A DNA stretch of 64,000 nucleotides from Mycoplasmoides fastidiosum (GCF_024498275.1 NZ_CP101809.1:310001-374000), one strand, 5' to 3'. Counted from the first letter of the stretch, positions 1 through 12,016 are shown. Notes: generated by a model from the sequence alone, not told the origin. Numbers and translations are program-made.

Positions 1-529
1 AGCTTTACAACTGAAAAAACTAGCTTCAGAAGTCCAAGTGAGTGATCTACAAAATTTAGTAACAATTGGTACTGGACTGCAACAGCAGTTTCCAAGCTTT
101 AGGCTAAATGCGACAAACACCACTTTAACAGCTAATGATGTATCGGGTCAATTAAGTGTTGTGATTAATTTAGCTAAAGAAAATACTGCTTTAGCCAATC
201 AAGCTCCAGTCAATTTGCCAAGTCTTTATCACCATACTTTTAATGATTTTGCTAGAAAAGATGGCGCAACTAGAAGCTTTCAACCATTTTCCCAATTTCA
301 ATTATCCAAAGAAATTAATTTACAAAATTTAACTAATCAGTATATTTTTGATCACCAAAAAGACTTTATTCTAAGAAATAGGGGCTATGATCTAGTTTCA
401 CCTAACCAAATTGAAGTGATTCATTCTAAAGCATTAAACGCAGTTTTTATTACTTATAACTTTTATAACCAGACTGAAACCCCAAATGATAATACCAATC
501 ATTTTTCTGTTGTTTATCGTATTTCTTAG
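1..529 (+). CDS. Family A surface protein, 3' fragment
   Basis: Partial gene: the frame is open from base 2 and ends at TAG 527-529, with the 5' part outside the window. The 175 or so residues align by eye with the C-terminal end of the paralogues ending at 4083, 7938, 11966 and 15379. Shared landmarks are a segment like LLQLQRQKNASEV at the start, then GQLSVVINL, LPSLYHHTF, FILRNRGYDL and a final Y-rich strand ending VVYRIS. The last module has the GxLxVxxxL...YxxTFxxF pattern seen in mycoplasma lipoprotein-associated repeats. Function is unknown; a secreted or membrane-anchored surface protein is inferred from the complete copies. A hairpin terminator follows at 561-590. Confidence 0.8.
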   Translation, partial: ALQLKKLASEVQVSDLQNLVTIGTGLQQQFPSFRLNATNTTLTANDVSGQLSVVINLAKENTALANQAPVNLPSLYHHTFNDFARKDGATRSFQPFSQFQLSKEINLQNLTNQYIFDHQKDFILRNRGYDLVSPNQIEVIHSKALNAVFITYNFYNQTETPNDNTNHFSVVYRIS

Positions 530-560
530 TTGATAAAATTTAAAAAAGTGTTATAAATGA

Positions 561-590
561 CTAGAGCGCAAGTGCTCTAGTTCTTTTTTT
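561..590 (+). terminator. Rho-independent terminator of first family A gene
   Basis: A 7-bp perfect stem (CTAGAGC/GCTCTAG, 561-567 and 574-580) with a 6-nt loop is followed by a T-rich run at 581-590. It lies 32 bases past the stop of the upstream fragment. Confidence 0.8.
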
Positions 591-622
591 GAAAGGTCAA
601 CAAATTTCTAAAAAAAGAAGTT

Positions 623-680
623 ATTTATTCATAAATTTAATTATTAAATTTTTCCAATTTATTTTTCATTTATGAATAAA
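623..680. repeat. Inverted repeat, 13-bp arms
   Basis: TTTATTCATAAAT at 623-635 and its exact reverse complement at 668-680 flank a 32-base AT-only spacer. It lies between two family A genes and next to a second hairpin. No protein-binding family is recognised; it could be an operator or simply AT-rich palindrome. Confidence 0.5.
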
Positions 681-721
681 AAAAGATGTTTTGTTTGCCC
701 AAAACATCTTTTTTTTATAAT
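681..721 (+). terminator. Hairpin with T-run directly before a GTG start
   Basis: Stem AAAAGATGTTTT (681-692) and AAAACATCTTTT (701-712) with an 8-nt loop, then T's and a TATAAT at 716-721. Structurally a strong terminator, yet it ends only about 10 bases before the GTG at 727. TATAAT used as a -10 would make the next gene leaderless or move its start downstream; alternatively the hairpin is an attenuator in a longer leader. Confidence 0.6.
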
Positions 722-726
722 TTGGG

Positions 727-3700
727 GTGAAGAAATTGAAGAAGGTTTCTTTTTTCTTACTTTTAGCAATTGGTTCTTTTTCAAGTAGTAGTTTTTTGTT
801 GGCTAACCAAATTAATCAAGTTAGCACTGAATACGATCAATCATTAAAAATTCACCGCCAAACTGACAAAAGTGATCTAATTCACTTTAATAACAGCACT
901 CGTCTGCCAACGATTATTTCTGATCTAGGTCCAGTTTTAATGAATGGTAATACCATTTTCCAATTGGACTGATTTGGTAAAAAAGTTTGAAGTACTAATG
1001 TTTTTGAACAACTAAAAAATTCAGGACATATCGCACCCGATGGCACTAATGAAGAAATTTTTGGATTTCCTGTAGGAACTGCAGTTATTGGATGAAAATT
1101 TTCTAAAATTACTCACAAAATTTATTTGCATATTCCTGCTACTCGTATAGGAAACGATAATAATGCCAACGATGACTGAAAATATCAATACATCATCCCT
1201 TTAGATCCTGAAAACGGCAAATTAGAAATAGTAGAACCAAAATATACGCCCAGAATAAATGTTAGCGGATCTACATGAAATGGTACTTATAAAGGATTAA
1301 GATTCCAATTTGGAATTATTAGTGAATTAGACAATGGTTCAATTTTAGTTTATGGCTTATTGGGAACTACTGGATTGGCAAATGGTGGATTTAGATATCA
1401 TGTTTTCAATCCTGCAGTGAACAAAATAATTTTCTCAGGAAATATTTTGGGGATGCAACCTAGAGATTATGGTTTTCAAGTGAATAATCTTCTATTACAT
1501 ACAGTTCAGCCAATTACAACTATTCCAATAGGTAATAATAAAACTTTGTTTTTAACTCGTCAAGGTTTACATCCTGATACAGAATGGAATCATGAACTTT
1601 GAAATGAAGGTCAATATAACAGTAATATTTTTACCTTTTTGGTAAACAATAATTTTCTTTTGGAAAATAACTTATGAAAAGAAAGTCCTTTGTGATGACA
1701 ACCGTCTTCATCATCTTCATTTATTCACCCTCATAGAAACTCAGTTTTGGTCACTAACAATAATTATGGTTTGAATAACAGTTATTATCAAAATTTAGTT
1801 GCAGATGAAATTTGAATTCCTTTTTTGAACAAAATATTTTTTGTAAAACCCAATAATTCAACTTTAGGTTATAAAGCAACTTCACTTGAATTACCTAAAT
1901 TAGTAACTAATATATCTCCTTGATATTCAGGAATTTTATATAGTAGTTATCTAGATTTACGTGGTAATTTGTTTTTTAATATGGCAATTTGAAATGATAC
2001 TGTTAATGATTGAAAAATTGATACCACAGTTTTTAAATTAGATGTTACTACAAAAAAAAATTAGTGTTTATGTCGATTTATCTAATTCAGATAATCCTGA
2101 TATTTTAAAAGATCGTGAGCATTTTAAAATTTTTGCTGTACCTACTCAAGTAGGTAAAATTATGTTGATTAACAATAAAACAGGAATTGCAGTTGCTATT
2201 GATGAAAATCCAAAAATTTCAGAAGTAGGTCGCATTCTTGGAACTTTAAATGGTAAACATTCTTTTGTGCAAAGTCCGAATTTTAATTTAAATTTAGGGG
2301 CAAATTTTTTATTACCATCACAATTGTCAACCGAAAATTTCAAAGCTAATGGCAACGGTACAATTAGCAATTATGACGTGCTTAGTGTTGATGATAATAA
2401 GGGCACAATAACTTTAAAAGCAACCATTAATTATTTGCCATGATTTGAAAATGAAACAAGTAATAATGTAACAACAACTCAAATTATCAAAACATTCAGT
2501 GGATTAAAAACTATTAAAGATTTACAATTTGAAAAATTAAACTATCAATTAGCTAATGCACAAGTTGATTTTATTGATGCTAATGTTTTAGAAAGTATGA
2601 AATTATTTAATTTGAAAGATAATCAGATTAGCAACCATTTAAAACCTAATCTTAAATATTCCATTGAAAATATGTCTAATTCAACTGGTAAATTTACTGT
2701 TAAAGTTAACTTAAATAAATATAGAACTGAAATTGATCCAAGAAGTCCTGAACAAACTTATAATTTGACTTATAAATATAAGGCTTTACCAGTTTTCAAA
2801 AATAAAAATGATTATCAAATTGGATTATTAAATGGTTGCAGTTTGAAGGCTGGCTTAGTTAATAAAATTGAGGTAACGAATTTAAATGAGTTACCTGAAA
2901 TTCAAAGAACCATTTTAACTAAAATTTATCCTTCATACTTAGCTAAGAGAAAAAACGAAGTTTTGGATTTATTAATTGATCGAACTAAATTGAAAGGTTA
3001 TCCATTATTTCTAGTAAAAACAAGAGTGATTGCTAATGATCAAGCAGGCACTTTAAAAGTAGAACTAACAATTCCAGCTGATGTGAATAAAAGATTAGGT
3101 TTTAAAAATCTTAAAGAACAAACTTTTAGTACAACTTACACTGGCTTTCCAATTCCTAATTCAAAAATTAGTCCCCAATTTTCTTTAAATAAATTTAATA
3201 AAATAGCAACACAAAATCATTTAATTAATGTAAATTTATCTAATTTAAAAGATCGGGATAATCGTTCGAAGTTGGGAAATAGTTTATCTAGTCAAATTAA
3301 AATAGAAGATTTATGAGAAAATATTTTTGAACATGACCACTTTAATTATAGTGATGAATTTGATATTGCTTTAATTCCTGATGATATCAAAGGAAAATTA
3401 AAAATTTTTTATCTAAAAAGAGCAATAACAATTTTGTACTTTTTGGAAATAACAAATTTTTAGTGATTGAAATTGAAGGATTTCAAAAAATTATTCCATC
3501 AAAATATGAGGAAAAATTTTTCAATTTTGCCAGACCCCAAGACCAAGAATTAATTAGTTTACAGCGCATTAAATATGCTTCTGAATTAAATTTAACTGAT
3601 TTAAAATCACTAATTAAGATGGAATCAGAAATTAAAAATCAATTCTCTAATTTTGTTTTAAATGAAAATAATACTAAATGAATTGGAAATGATCAAACTG

Positions 3701-4083
3701 GAGAAGTTAGTGTGACAATAGAACTGCCAAAAAATCCAATAAGTCACAATCAAACTCAATTGCCAAAAGTTTATCAACATACTTTTAGAGGTTTTACTCT
3801 TAACACTAATTCCAATTTTAATTTTCAACCAATGAAAATGGAACAATTGAATACCAAAGTTGATTTAACTAAAATTACAAGCGATTATATTTTTGCAAAT
3901 CAAGATGAATTTATTCTTAGAAGTAAAGGATATGATTTAAGAAATAAAAATCAAATTCATGTTAATTATTCTGAGATATTAAATATTGTTTTTATTAGTT
4001 ATCACTTTGATCAACAAAAGAATTTACCAAAAAATATAACTAAGCATTTTTCTTTTGTTTATCATGTAGAACCAAATAATTAA
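727..4083 (+). pseudogene. Family A surface protein, broken by two frameshifts
   Basis: Full-length homologue of the intact copies at 4633, 8670 and 12071. Reading starts at GTG 727 with a signal-like segment (MKKLKKVSFFLLLAIG), no cysteine nearby, then NNSTRLPTIISDLGPVL and FQLDWFGKKVW as in the paralogues. The frame breaks at an A9 run (2052-2060), where TAG at 2062-2064 ends a 445-residue product. Homology resumes one frame over (VYVDLSNSDNPDI, VGKIMLINNKTGIAVA) and runs to about 3415. A second break follows in an A5 run (3415-3419), where the paralogue frame would need A6; homology then resumes in the first frame (LVIEIEGF) to TAA 4081-4083. TGA is read as Trp throughout. The copy is visibly more AT-rich than its neighbours and its sequence has drifted further, as expected of a decaying copy. 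Sequencing error or reversible slippage at the two A runs is not excluded. Confidence 0.8.
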
Positions 4084-4102
4084 TTTTTGTTTAAAATAAA
4101 TC

Positions 4103-4141
4103 AAAAAAGATCTAGTCGGAATTTACTGCTAGATCTTTTTT
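4103..4141 (+). terminator. Terminator after broken family A gene
   Basis: Perfect 13-bp stem, AAAAAAGATCTAG (4103-4115) with CTAGATCTTTTTT (4129-4141), 13-nt loop, U-rich 3' arm. It is symmetric enough to work on both strands. Confidence 0.85.
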
Positions 4142-4632
4142 TATGATTTATTTAACATGAAACAAAATACTTCAAGTCATATCGGTTATTGTTTTAAAAT
4201 GTTTAATTTCTAAGCAATGTAACTGTTTTATAATTTCTAAATTAATTAAATAAAACTTAAACAAAAAAAAAAAAAAAGATTTAAAATCAATAGTTAATTT
4301 AGAGCTTAGATAAAAACTTTAATTTTTTATTCCAATTAGAAATAAATAAATTTGTATAGCAAATTAAAGTAATTATTAAAAATAATCTAACTTTATTTTT
4401 TCATTTAATAAATTATTTTTAATAATTTATTATCCAATTATGTCAATAAGCTAATTTTTTGTAAAACCTAATTATCTAAAAATGAATTAGGTTTACATTT
4501 GATCCAATTGTTTTTGATTACTTGATTAATTCAAACAAGTAAATAACAATTCAATTGATAAACAAGCACTAAATTCAAATTGAATTATTGATTCAATTTG
4601 AATTTTCCAGTAATTTGAGTTAAATGAACTTT
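4142..4632. other. Non-coding leader region of family A gene
   Basis: About 490 bases without a supported gene. It holds an A15 run (4263-4277), an 11-bp AT hairpin (4407-4417 with 4421-4431) and a hairpin around GTAAAACCTAATT/AATTAGGTTTAC (4461-4473, 4485-4496) with one bulged A. The last part, from about 4555 onward, is similar to the sequence before the next paralogue at 8670, so it is likely the shared 5' leader. No clear -35/-10 pair was assigned. Confidence 0.5.
4571..4605 (+). promoter_or_regulatory. Leader hairpin, 15-bp perfect stem
   Basis: AAATTCAAATTGAAT (4571-4585) pairs perfectly with 4591-4605 over a 5-nt loop, ending 27 bases before the ATG at 4633. A related but imperfect hairpin occupies the same place before the paralogue at 8670 (about 8608-8642). 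The sequence between hairpin and start (AGTAATTTGAGTT...GAACTTTATG) is nearly identical in both. A role in transcription or translation control is inferred, not shown. Confidence 0.5.
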
Positions 4633-7600
4633 ATGTCCAAAAAATTGTCCAAATTTTGGTTTTATTTTTTAATTGGAAGTATTTCTGTTAGCAGTTTGCT
4701 ACTACCAACTTTCATTAATGAAATTAAAACTTTTGATGCTACTATTTCTAAAAAACAATTGCAACAAGATAGTGCTGAAGTCATTAATTTTAACGCTAGC
4801 ACCCGTTTACCAACGATCATCTCTAATGTTGGTCCGGTGTTAATGGATGCTAATAATACTATTTTTCAATTAGATTGATTTGGAAAACGCGTTTGAAGCA
4901 CTAATGTTAAACAACAATTAATCGATAAAGGTCATATTGCTCCAACTGGAACCAATGCGGCCATTTTAGGCTTTCCCCAAGGGGCTGCAGTCATTGGCTG
5001 AACTTATTCAAGTATTACCAGCAAAATTTATTTACATATTCCTGCTACGATCAAGGGGAATGACCAAGGTGATAATAATTGAAAATACCAATACATTGTT
5101 CCCTTAGATCCGGTAACTGGTAGATTAGAACTAGAGGCCCCTGAAAAAACACCCCGCATTAATGTGAGTAGTTCAACTTGAAATGGTAGAGGTGGAAGTT
5201 TAGGATTCCAATATGGCATTATTAGTCAGTTAGGCGATGGCTCGATTGTAATTTATGGATTATTAGATTTAAGCGGTATTTCTAATGGCGGAGCTGGTTA
5301 TTTAGTCTTCTCACCTGGAACAAATACCTTACGTCAAGGTGGTCAAATTTTTGGAATTAGTCCCACTGATTATTACCACAGAATAGAAGGCTTAAATTTC
5401 TTTAATGTCCTACCAATTAATACTGTCCCCATTAGTCGTACTAACTCCTTATTTATCACTCATAATGCAAGAACAAATAATATTTATGTGCATTTAACTG
5501 ATAATAATTTTGGCGTGGCCAATAAACTTTGAAAAGACAGCCCTTTACTTTGAAATCCTCCAGCAGCCAATACAGGATTTAGACCAATACCTAAAAATAA
5601 CCCATTAAACATTAATAATAATTATGGCATTACTAACAACTATTATTACAATACGGTTAATAACGAAACTTGATTGCCTTATTTAGATAAAATCTTTTTT
5701 ATTCGTCCTAACGGTTCTGCTTTGGGTTATGAGGCTAGTTCAATTGAGTTACCTAAACTTAGATCAGGAATTGTGCCCTGAGATAGCGGAGTTATTTACA
5801 GTAGCTATTTAGATTTACGGGGCGATCTGTTTTTCAACATGGCAACTTGGGATGGGAATAAAAATGATTGAACAATTGGTTCAACCATCTATAAATTATC
5901 TGCAACTACTAAACGCTATACTCCTTATGTTGATTTAGCTACATCAGATAATCCTGATATTTCCCGAAACACCAGCGGATTTAAAATTTTTGCAGTTCCG
6001 GTACAAGTGGGGAAAATCATGTTAATTAACAAGGAAACTGGGATTGCGGTTGCAGTTGATGAAGACCCTGCTGCACCTGGATCAGGCCGAATTATTGGTA
6101 CTTTAAATGGGGCCCATTCATTCTTACGTAGTCCTGATTTTAGTTTAAACTTAGGCGCCCAATTTTTACTACCATCCCAATTACAACCCCAAAATTTTCG
6201 GGCTAGTGGCACTGGATCCATCATTAATTATGAAGTTGTAAATGCCGATGATACAAAGGGCACAATTGAAGTTAAAGCAACAATTAATTATGTGCCTTGA
6301 TTTGAAACAGCAACTAGCACAAATGTCACTTCCACCCAAGTAACCCGTACTTTTACGGGTTTAAAAACTACTCAAGCTTTAAAATTTGATGTTCTTGATT
6401 ATCAACTAAGCAACACTCGGGTTGATTTTATTGATGATGAAGCTTTGAAAAAACGTAATTTATTTAATTTAGCCAATAACGATATTGATTCAAGCCTTCA
6501 AACTAAACTAAGTTATAGTGTTCAAAATGTTAATCGGGATACTGGAGAATTCCAAGTTAAAGCAAGTTTAGCTAATTACACTCCAGTAATTGATGCTAAT
6601 GGTCCTGAACAATCATTCGAAGTTAGTCAAACTTATCAAGCTTTAGCTGCAACGACTGTTACATCTGAATACCAAATTGGTTTAGTAAGTGGTTCATCAA
6701 TTACTGGTGGACACTTAAATCAAGTAGCTAGTGTGGCTTTAACTAATTTACCACCAGTTCTTCAATTTTTATTAAGTGGTTCTCGTCCTTCAAGTTTGAT
6801 TCAACAAAAAGATCATCTTTTAGATTTATTAATTGATCACAATAAATTTAAAGCCTATCCTTTGTTTAAATTAGATATCGATTTTACAACTAACCCACAA
6901 AATAATCAGTTGACTGCTAAAATCATTATTCCAGCAGCAATTAATCAACAATTAGGTTTGGGCGAACAACAACAAATCATTCAAACTACTTACACAGGTT
7001 TTAGTACAACTGGGGCTCGGGAAAAACCATTTGTCAATTTTGAAACCTTTAACAACCCGATTATTGATGGGGATGTGGTTCAATTAAACTTGAACGACTT
7101 AAAAAATAGCTCAGAAAGAAGAAGTTTACTGAACTTGTTACCATCTGATATTCGTATTAATCATTTGTGAAATTACTTTTTTAAGCATAATGATTTTAAT
7201 GTCGAAGAAAATTTGGGAATGACTTTATTACCCGATAATGTTCAGGGAACATTAGATGTGGTTTTAACCAAACGCAATCATTCTGCTTTAGCTTTGTTCC
7301 AAAATTATGAAGTAATTCATGTCAAAATTGAAGGCTTCAGACAAGCTACACCCCAAAATTACCAACAACATGGGATTAGTTTTGTAAACCCTAACAGCGA
7401 AACTTTATTGCAATTACAACGCCAAAAAAATGCTTCTGAAGTTACTTACCAAGATGTGAATCGATTGGTTATTTTTGGTACTGATTTGTTAAAACAAAGT
7501 CCGAATTTCAGCTTAACTAACCAAAATACTAAATTGTTTGCAAATAATAATTTGGGTGAATTAAGTGTGGTCATTACTTTGCCATTTACTAATCGTTTAC

Positions 7601-7938
7601 AAACTCCAACTAACCAAATTAGCCTACCCAATATTTATCAATACACCTTTCGCAATTTTTCTCGAACCCAGGCCAATACTTCATTGTTCCAAACCCTTTC
7701 TCAAGAACAGTTAACAACCCAATTGGATTTAACTCAACTAACACCCGAACAAATTTTTGCCAACAGCAGTAGTTTTGTTTTACGGTCTGAAGGGTATAAA
7801 TTAACAAGTGCTAATCAAATTAGTGTTCAATATTCTAAAACTTTAGATGTAGTCTATATTACTTATGATTTTAGTGGTCAACGTGATTTAGAACCTGATG
7901 TTCCCCTTTATTACACTGCGGTGTACAAACTGAATTAA
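4633..7938 (+). CDS. Family A large surface protein, intact
   Basis: 1,101 residues when TGA is Trp. The start was set at ATG 4633 because the paralogue at 8670 begins at the equivalent MSKKLSKF; an in-frame ATG at 4624 adds three residues. Residues about 8-27 form a hydrophobic signal or anchor segment with no lipobox cysteine, so Lgt processing is unlikely. Residues about 50-450 are aromatic-rich with WFGKRVW, VIGWTYSS and LGDGSIVIYGLLDLSG, perhaps a beta-propeller-like head. From about 505 on come five or six beta modules with a G-x-(L/I)-x-V core and a closing T(F/Y)xG(F/L), for instance GTIEVKATI...TRTFTGL and GTLDVVLTK...VKIEGF. These resemble the mycoplasma Lipoprotein_17 repeat. Transcribed alone behind its own leader and followed by a terminator. 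Surface or adhesin role is inferred; the molecular function is unknown. Confidence 0.85.
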
Positions 7939-7970
7939 ATTTCTGTTTTTCAGTTTTAAAAACCAAAAGG

Positions 7971-8000
7971 CTCTAACCAAGTATTTGGTTAGAGTTTTTT
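7971..8000 (+). terminator. Terminator of family A gene
   Basis: Perfect 10-bp stem CTCTAACCAA/TTGGTTAGAG (7971-7980, 7985-7994), 4-nt loop, then T6 at 7995-8000, 33 bases after the stop. Confidence 0.9.
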
Positions 8001-8669
8001 GGTGAACTTGGCCATTAAACTCCAAGTAGAATATAATTTTCTGGAGATTTATTTCAAAAAAAATTTAATACCATTTTCATATCAAAATAATACCATTATT
8101 GTATTATTTTCCCACCATTTTAATATAACTTTCATTGCAAAAATCCTAAAAAAGCTTTAAAATCATTACTAAGATTAAGGTTGGTCAAGCCTGCAATATT
8201 GTGGGAATATTCCTGTAACTACAACTTAAAAAGTTCATAATGAGCGGTTTTGATCATAGCATTAACTTGATTTATCAGAAAACTGAATTAAATTTCTAAA
8301 AATTTTAACCCAAAAACAGATTTATGGTTCTGAATTTGGTTTTGGGCGCAATGAAGCAAAAAAAATTATTTTATGGAATAAACTTATTTTTATTTCTTGA
8401 AGAAAATTTTTAAGCGTATTGAATCAATAATTTTTTGTAATTATTAATTTTCAATTGCCTTTTTTGATTTGTTTTTGTCCCTTCTTGTTTCCATGAGAAG
8501 AATAAGTAAAAATTTGAAAAAACCTGATTATTTGTAACCTAACTGGGTTTAAATTCGATCCAATTATTTTGCATTATTAATGCAAATTCAATTGTTAAAC
8601 AAGCACTAAATTCATTTTGAATTACTCTTTCAATTTGAATTTTCTAGTAATTTGAGTTGAACGAACTTT
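8001..8669. other. Non-coding region and family A leader
   Basis: No gene supported over 669 bases. The distal half (about 8520-8669) repeats the leader seen before 4633: an AACCTGATT-type element, GATCCAATT, AAACAAGCACTAAATTC, an imperfect hairpin near 8608-8642, and AGTAATTTGAGTTGAACGAAC before ATG 8670. A small palindrome TTTGCATTATTAATGCAAA sits near 8568-8586. The proximal part (8040-8510) is AT-rich with nothing recognisable. Confidence 0.5.
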
Positions 8670-11600
8670 ATGTCTAAAAAATTATCCAAGTTTTTGTTTT
8701 ATTTCCTAATTGGCAGTGTTTCTGTTACGAGTTTATTATTACCCACTTTTGTGAATAAAGTAAGAACTTCTGATGCAACTGTTACAAAGAAACATTTACA
8801 ACAAGATAGTGCTGAAATCATCAATTTCAATGCTAGCACCCGTTTGCCAACAATTATTTCTAACATTGGTCCGGTGTTATTAGATGGCAATACCATTTTT
8901 CAATTGGACTGGTTTGGCAAGCGGGTTTGGAGTACTGATGTTAAACAACAACTAGTGGATATGGGTCATATTGCCCCAGAGGGGGCTAATGCACCCATTT
9001 TTGGTTTTCCCAAAGGCACAGCAGTGATTGGTTGAACTTATTCAAGTATTACCAATAAAATTTATTTACACGTTCCCGCAACGATCAAAGGGAATGATTC
9101 CGGAAATCGAAACTGAAAATTCCAATACATTGTGCCACTGGATCCAGTAACTGGTAGATTGGAATTAGTTGCCCCTGAAGAAACACCCCGGTTTGATGTA
9201 AGTGGTTCCACTTGAAACGGTCAAGGGGGCGGATTAGGGTTCCAATACGGCATTATTAGCCAGTTAGGTGATGGTTCGATTGTTGTTTATGGGTTATTAG
9301 ACTTAAGTGGGATTGCTAATGGTGGTTCGGGTTATTTAGTTTTTTCTCCAGGCACTAATACCTTACGACCAGCTGGACGAATTTTTGGAATTAATGATTA
9401 TCACTTCAAAGTTGATAATCTGGATTTCTTCTATGTACTACCAATTAACACCGTTCCGATCAGTCGCACTAATTCCTTATTCATCACTCACAATGCTGTC
9501 AGCAATAATATTTATGTGCATTTAACTGATAATCATTTTGGGGTTGCTAACAACCTTTGACGAACCAGTCCTTTACGTTGGGCTCCCCCATCAACTAGTA
9601 CAGGATTTCGACCATTAAGAAAAAATGATCCGTTAAACATTAATAATAACTACGGAATCACAAATAATTATTATTACAACGCGGTTAATGATGAAACTTG
9701 ATTACCTTATCTTAATAAGGTTTTCTTCATTCGTCCGAATGGCTCTCCGCTTGGTTATGAAGCTAATTCAATTGAATTACCCAAACTTAAATCGGGAATT
9801 GCGCCTTGAGACAGTGGCATTATTTACAGTAGTTATTTGGATTTGCGGGGTGATTTATTTTTTAACATGGCAACTTGGGATGCTAATAAACGCGACTGAA
9901 CAATTGGCTCCACGATTTATAAATTATCAGCTACCACTAAACGCTACACCCCTTATGTTGATTTAGCAACATCTGATAATCCTGATATTTTCAAAAACAC
10001 GAGTGGATTTAAAATCTTTGCGGTTCCGGTTCAAGTGGGCAAAATCATGCTGATCAACAAAGAAACCGGGATTGCGGTTGCGGTCGATGAAGACCCAGCT
10101 GCGCCTGGGTCAGGTCGGATTATCGGAACTTTAAACGGAACCCATTCATTTTTACGTAGTCCTGATTTTAGTTTAAACTTAGGCGCCCAATTTTTATTAC
10201 CATCCCAATTGCAACCCCAAAATTTCCGAGCCAGTGGGACTGGGTCAATTGTGAATTATGAAGTTTTAAAAGTCAATGACACAGAAGGTAGCATTGAAGT
10301 TAAAGCAACAATTAATTATGTGCCCTGATTTGAAACCGCAACTAGCACAAATGTCACTTCCACCCAAGTGACCCGTACCTTCACGGGGTTAAAAACTACT
10401 AAAGATTTAAAATTTGATGTTTTAGATTATCAATTATTGAATGCACGGGTTGATTTCATTGATGATGAAGCCGTGAAAAAACGTAACTTATTTAATTTAG
10501 CCAACAATGACATTGATCCTGGTTTACAATCCCAATTAAGTTATGCGGTTCAAAATACCAATAATGATACGGGTGAATTTGATGTTAAAGCTGGTTTAAC
10601 TAATTACAGACCAATTATTGATACTAATGGTCCTGAACAATCTTTAGAAGTCAGTGAAACATACAGGGCTTTACCCGTAACGACTGATTCAGCAACATAC
10701 CAAATTGGTTTAATCAATGGTTCATCAATTACGGGAGGAACTTTAAACCAAGTAAGTAGTGTGGACGTGTCAACTCTATCCCCAGTTTTACAACTTTTAC
10801 TAACTGGATCCCGTCCCTCAACTTTAATTCAACGGAAAGATCATTTGCTAGATTTATTAATTGATCGCACTAAATTAAAGGGTTATCCATTATTTAAACT
10901 TGATGTTGATTTTGTCACTAATGTTCAAGATGATCAGTTAATTGTCACCATTACAATTCCTGCTGCAATTAATCAGCAATTAGGTTTTGCTAATCAGCAA
11001 CAAGTGATTAAAACAACTTATACTGGTTTTAGTGATCCCCGAATTCGGGAACAACCCTTCATTAATTTTGAGACTTTTAATAAACCAATCATAAATGAAG
11101 ATGTGGTGCGATTAGATTTAAATGATTTAAAAAATGCTGCTGAAAGAACCAGTTTGCTCAACTTATTACCATCTGAGATTCGCATTAATCACTTATGAAA
11201 TTATTTGTTTAAACATAATGATTTCAATGTTGAAGAACATTTGGGAATGACTTTATTACCCGATAATGTTCAGGGCACATTGGATGTGGTATTAACCAAA
11301 CGCAATCATTCTGTTTTAGCTTTATTCAATAATCATGAAGTAATTCATGTTCAAATTAGCGGGTTTAAACAAGCTGCTCCAGAACAGTATTACCAAAATA
11401 CAATTAGTTTTGTAGGCGCAAGCAGTGAGGCTTTATTACAACTCCAACGCCAGAAAAATGCTTCAGAAGTTACTTATCAAGATGTTAGTAAACTAATTAA
11501 TTTGGGAGCTGATTTATTAAAACAAAGCCCGGGATTTAGTTTAACCGAACAAAACACACAATTATTTGCTAACAATAATTTGGGTGAGTTAAGTGTGGTT

Positions 11601-11966
11601 ATTAGATTACCCTTTAGTAATCGTGCGCAAACCCGCACCAATCAAATTAGTTTACCGAACATTTACCAACATACTTTTCGGAATTTCTCTCGCACCCAAG
11701 CTAACACCTCATTGTTCCAAACACTAACCCAAGAACAACTAACCACCCAATTGGATTTGCACCACTTGACTCCCGAGCAAATTTTTGCCAACCTTGATCA
11801 TTTTGTCTTGCGGTCTAAAGGTTATCAACTCACAAGTGCAAACCAGATTAATGTGACCTATTCGAACACATTAGATGTGGTTTATATTACTTATGACTTT
11901 AGCCACCAGCGGGGCTTAGAACCTGATTTACCCCTTTATTACACTGCGGTGTATCAGTTGAATTAA
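8670..11966 (+). CDS. Family A large surface protein, intact
   Basis: 1,098 residues in one uninterrupted frame with TGA as Trp. N-terminus MSKKLSKFLFYFLIGSVSV is a hydrophobic signal or anchor with no lipobox cysteine. It is the closest relative of the copy at 4633: same head (GPVLLDGNTIFQLDWFGKRV, GDGSIVVYGLLDLSGIANG, YLDLRGDLFFNMATWD), then the strongly conserved block VGKIMLINKETGIAVAVDED through GAQFLLPSQLQPQNF at about residues 455-520. C-terminal beta modules follow (GSIEVKATINYVP, YTGFSDP, GTLDVVLTKRNHS, LGELSVVIRLP). It ends LYYTAVYQLN. Own leader upstream, hairpin downstream. Family assignment is by internal similarity; exact function unknown. Confidence 0.85.
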
Positions 11967-11985
11967 GATTTTGCATAATTGTTTC

Positions 11986-12016
11986 ATCCGTGTTTAATCC
12001 TAGATTAAACACGGAT
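11986..12016 (+). terminator. Terminator-like hairpin after family A gene
   Basis: Perfect 14-bp stem ATCCGTGTTTAATC/GATTAAACACGGAT (11986-11999, 12003-12016) with a 3-nt loop. The T-rich tract comes a little late (12020-12042), so termination is likely but not textbook. Confidence 0.7.

Noticed and set aside
4624-4632. Earlier ATG for the family A gene
   Set aside because: The paralogue at 8670 has no start at that position (ACGAACTTT precedes its ATG), so the second ATG is preferred.
9688-9966. Plus-strand ORF of 92 residues (MMKLDYLILIRF...)
   Set aside because: It is in a different frame from the long 8670-11966 gene, which is open here and matches its paralogues.
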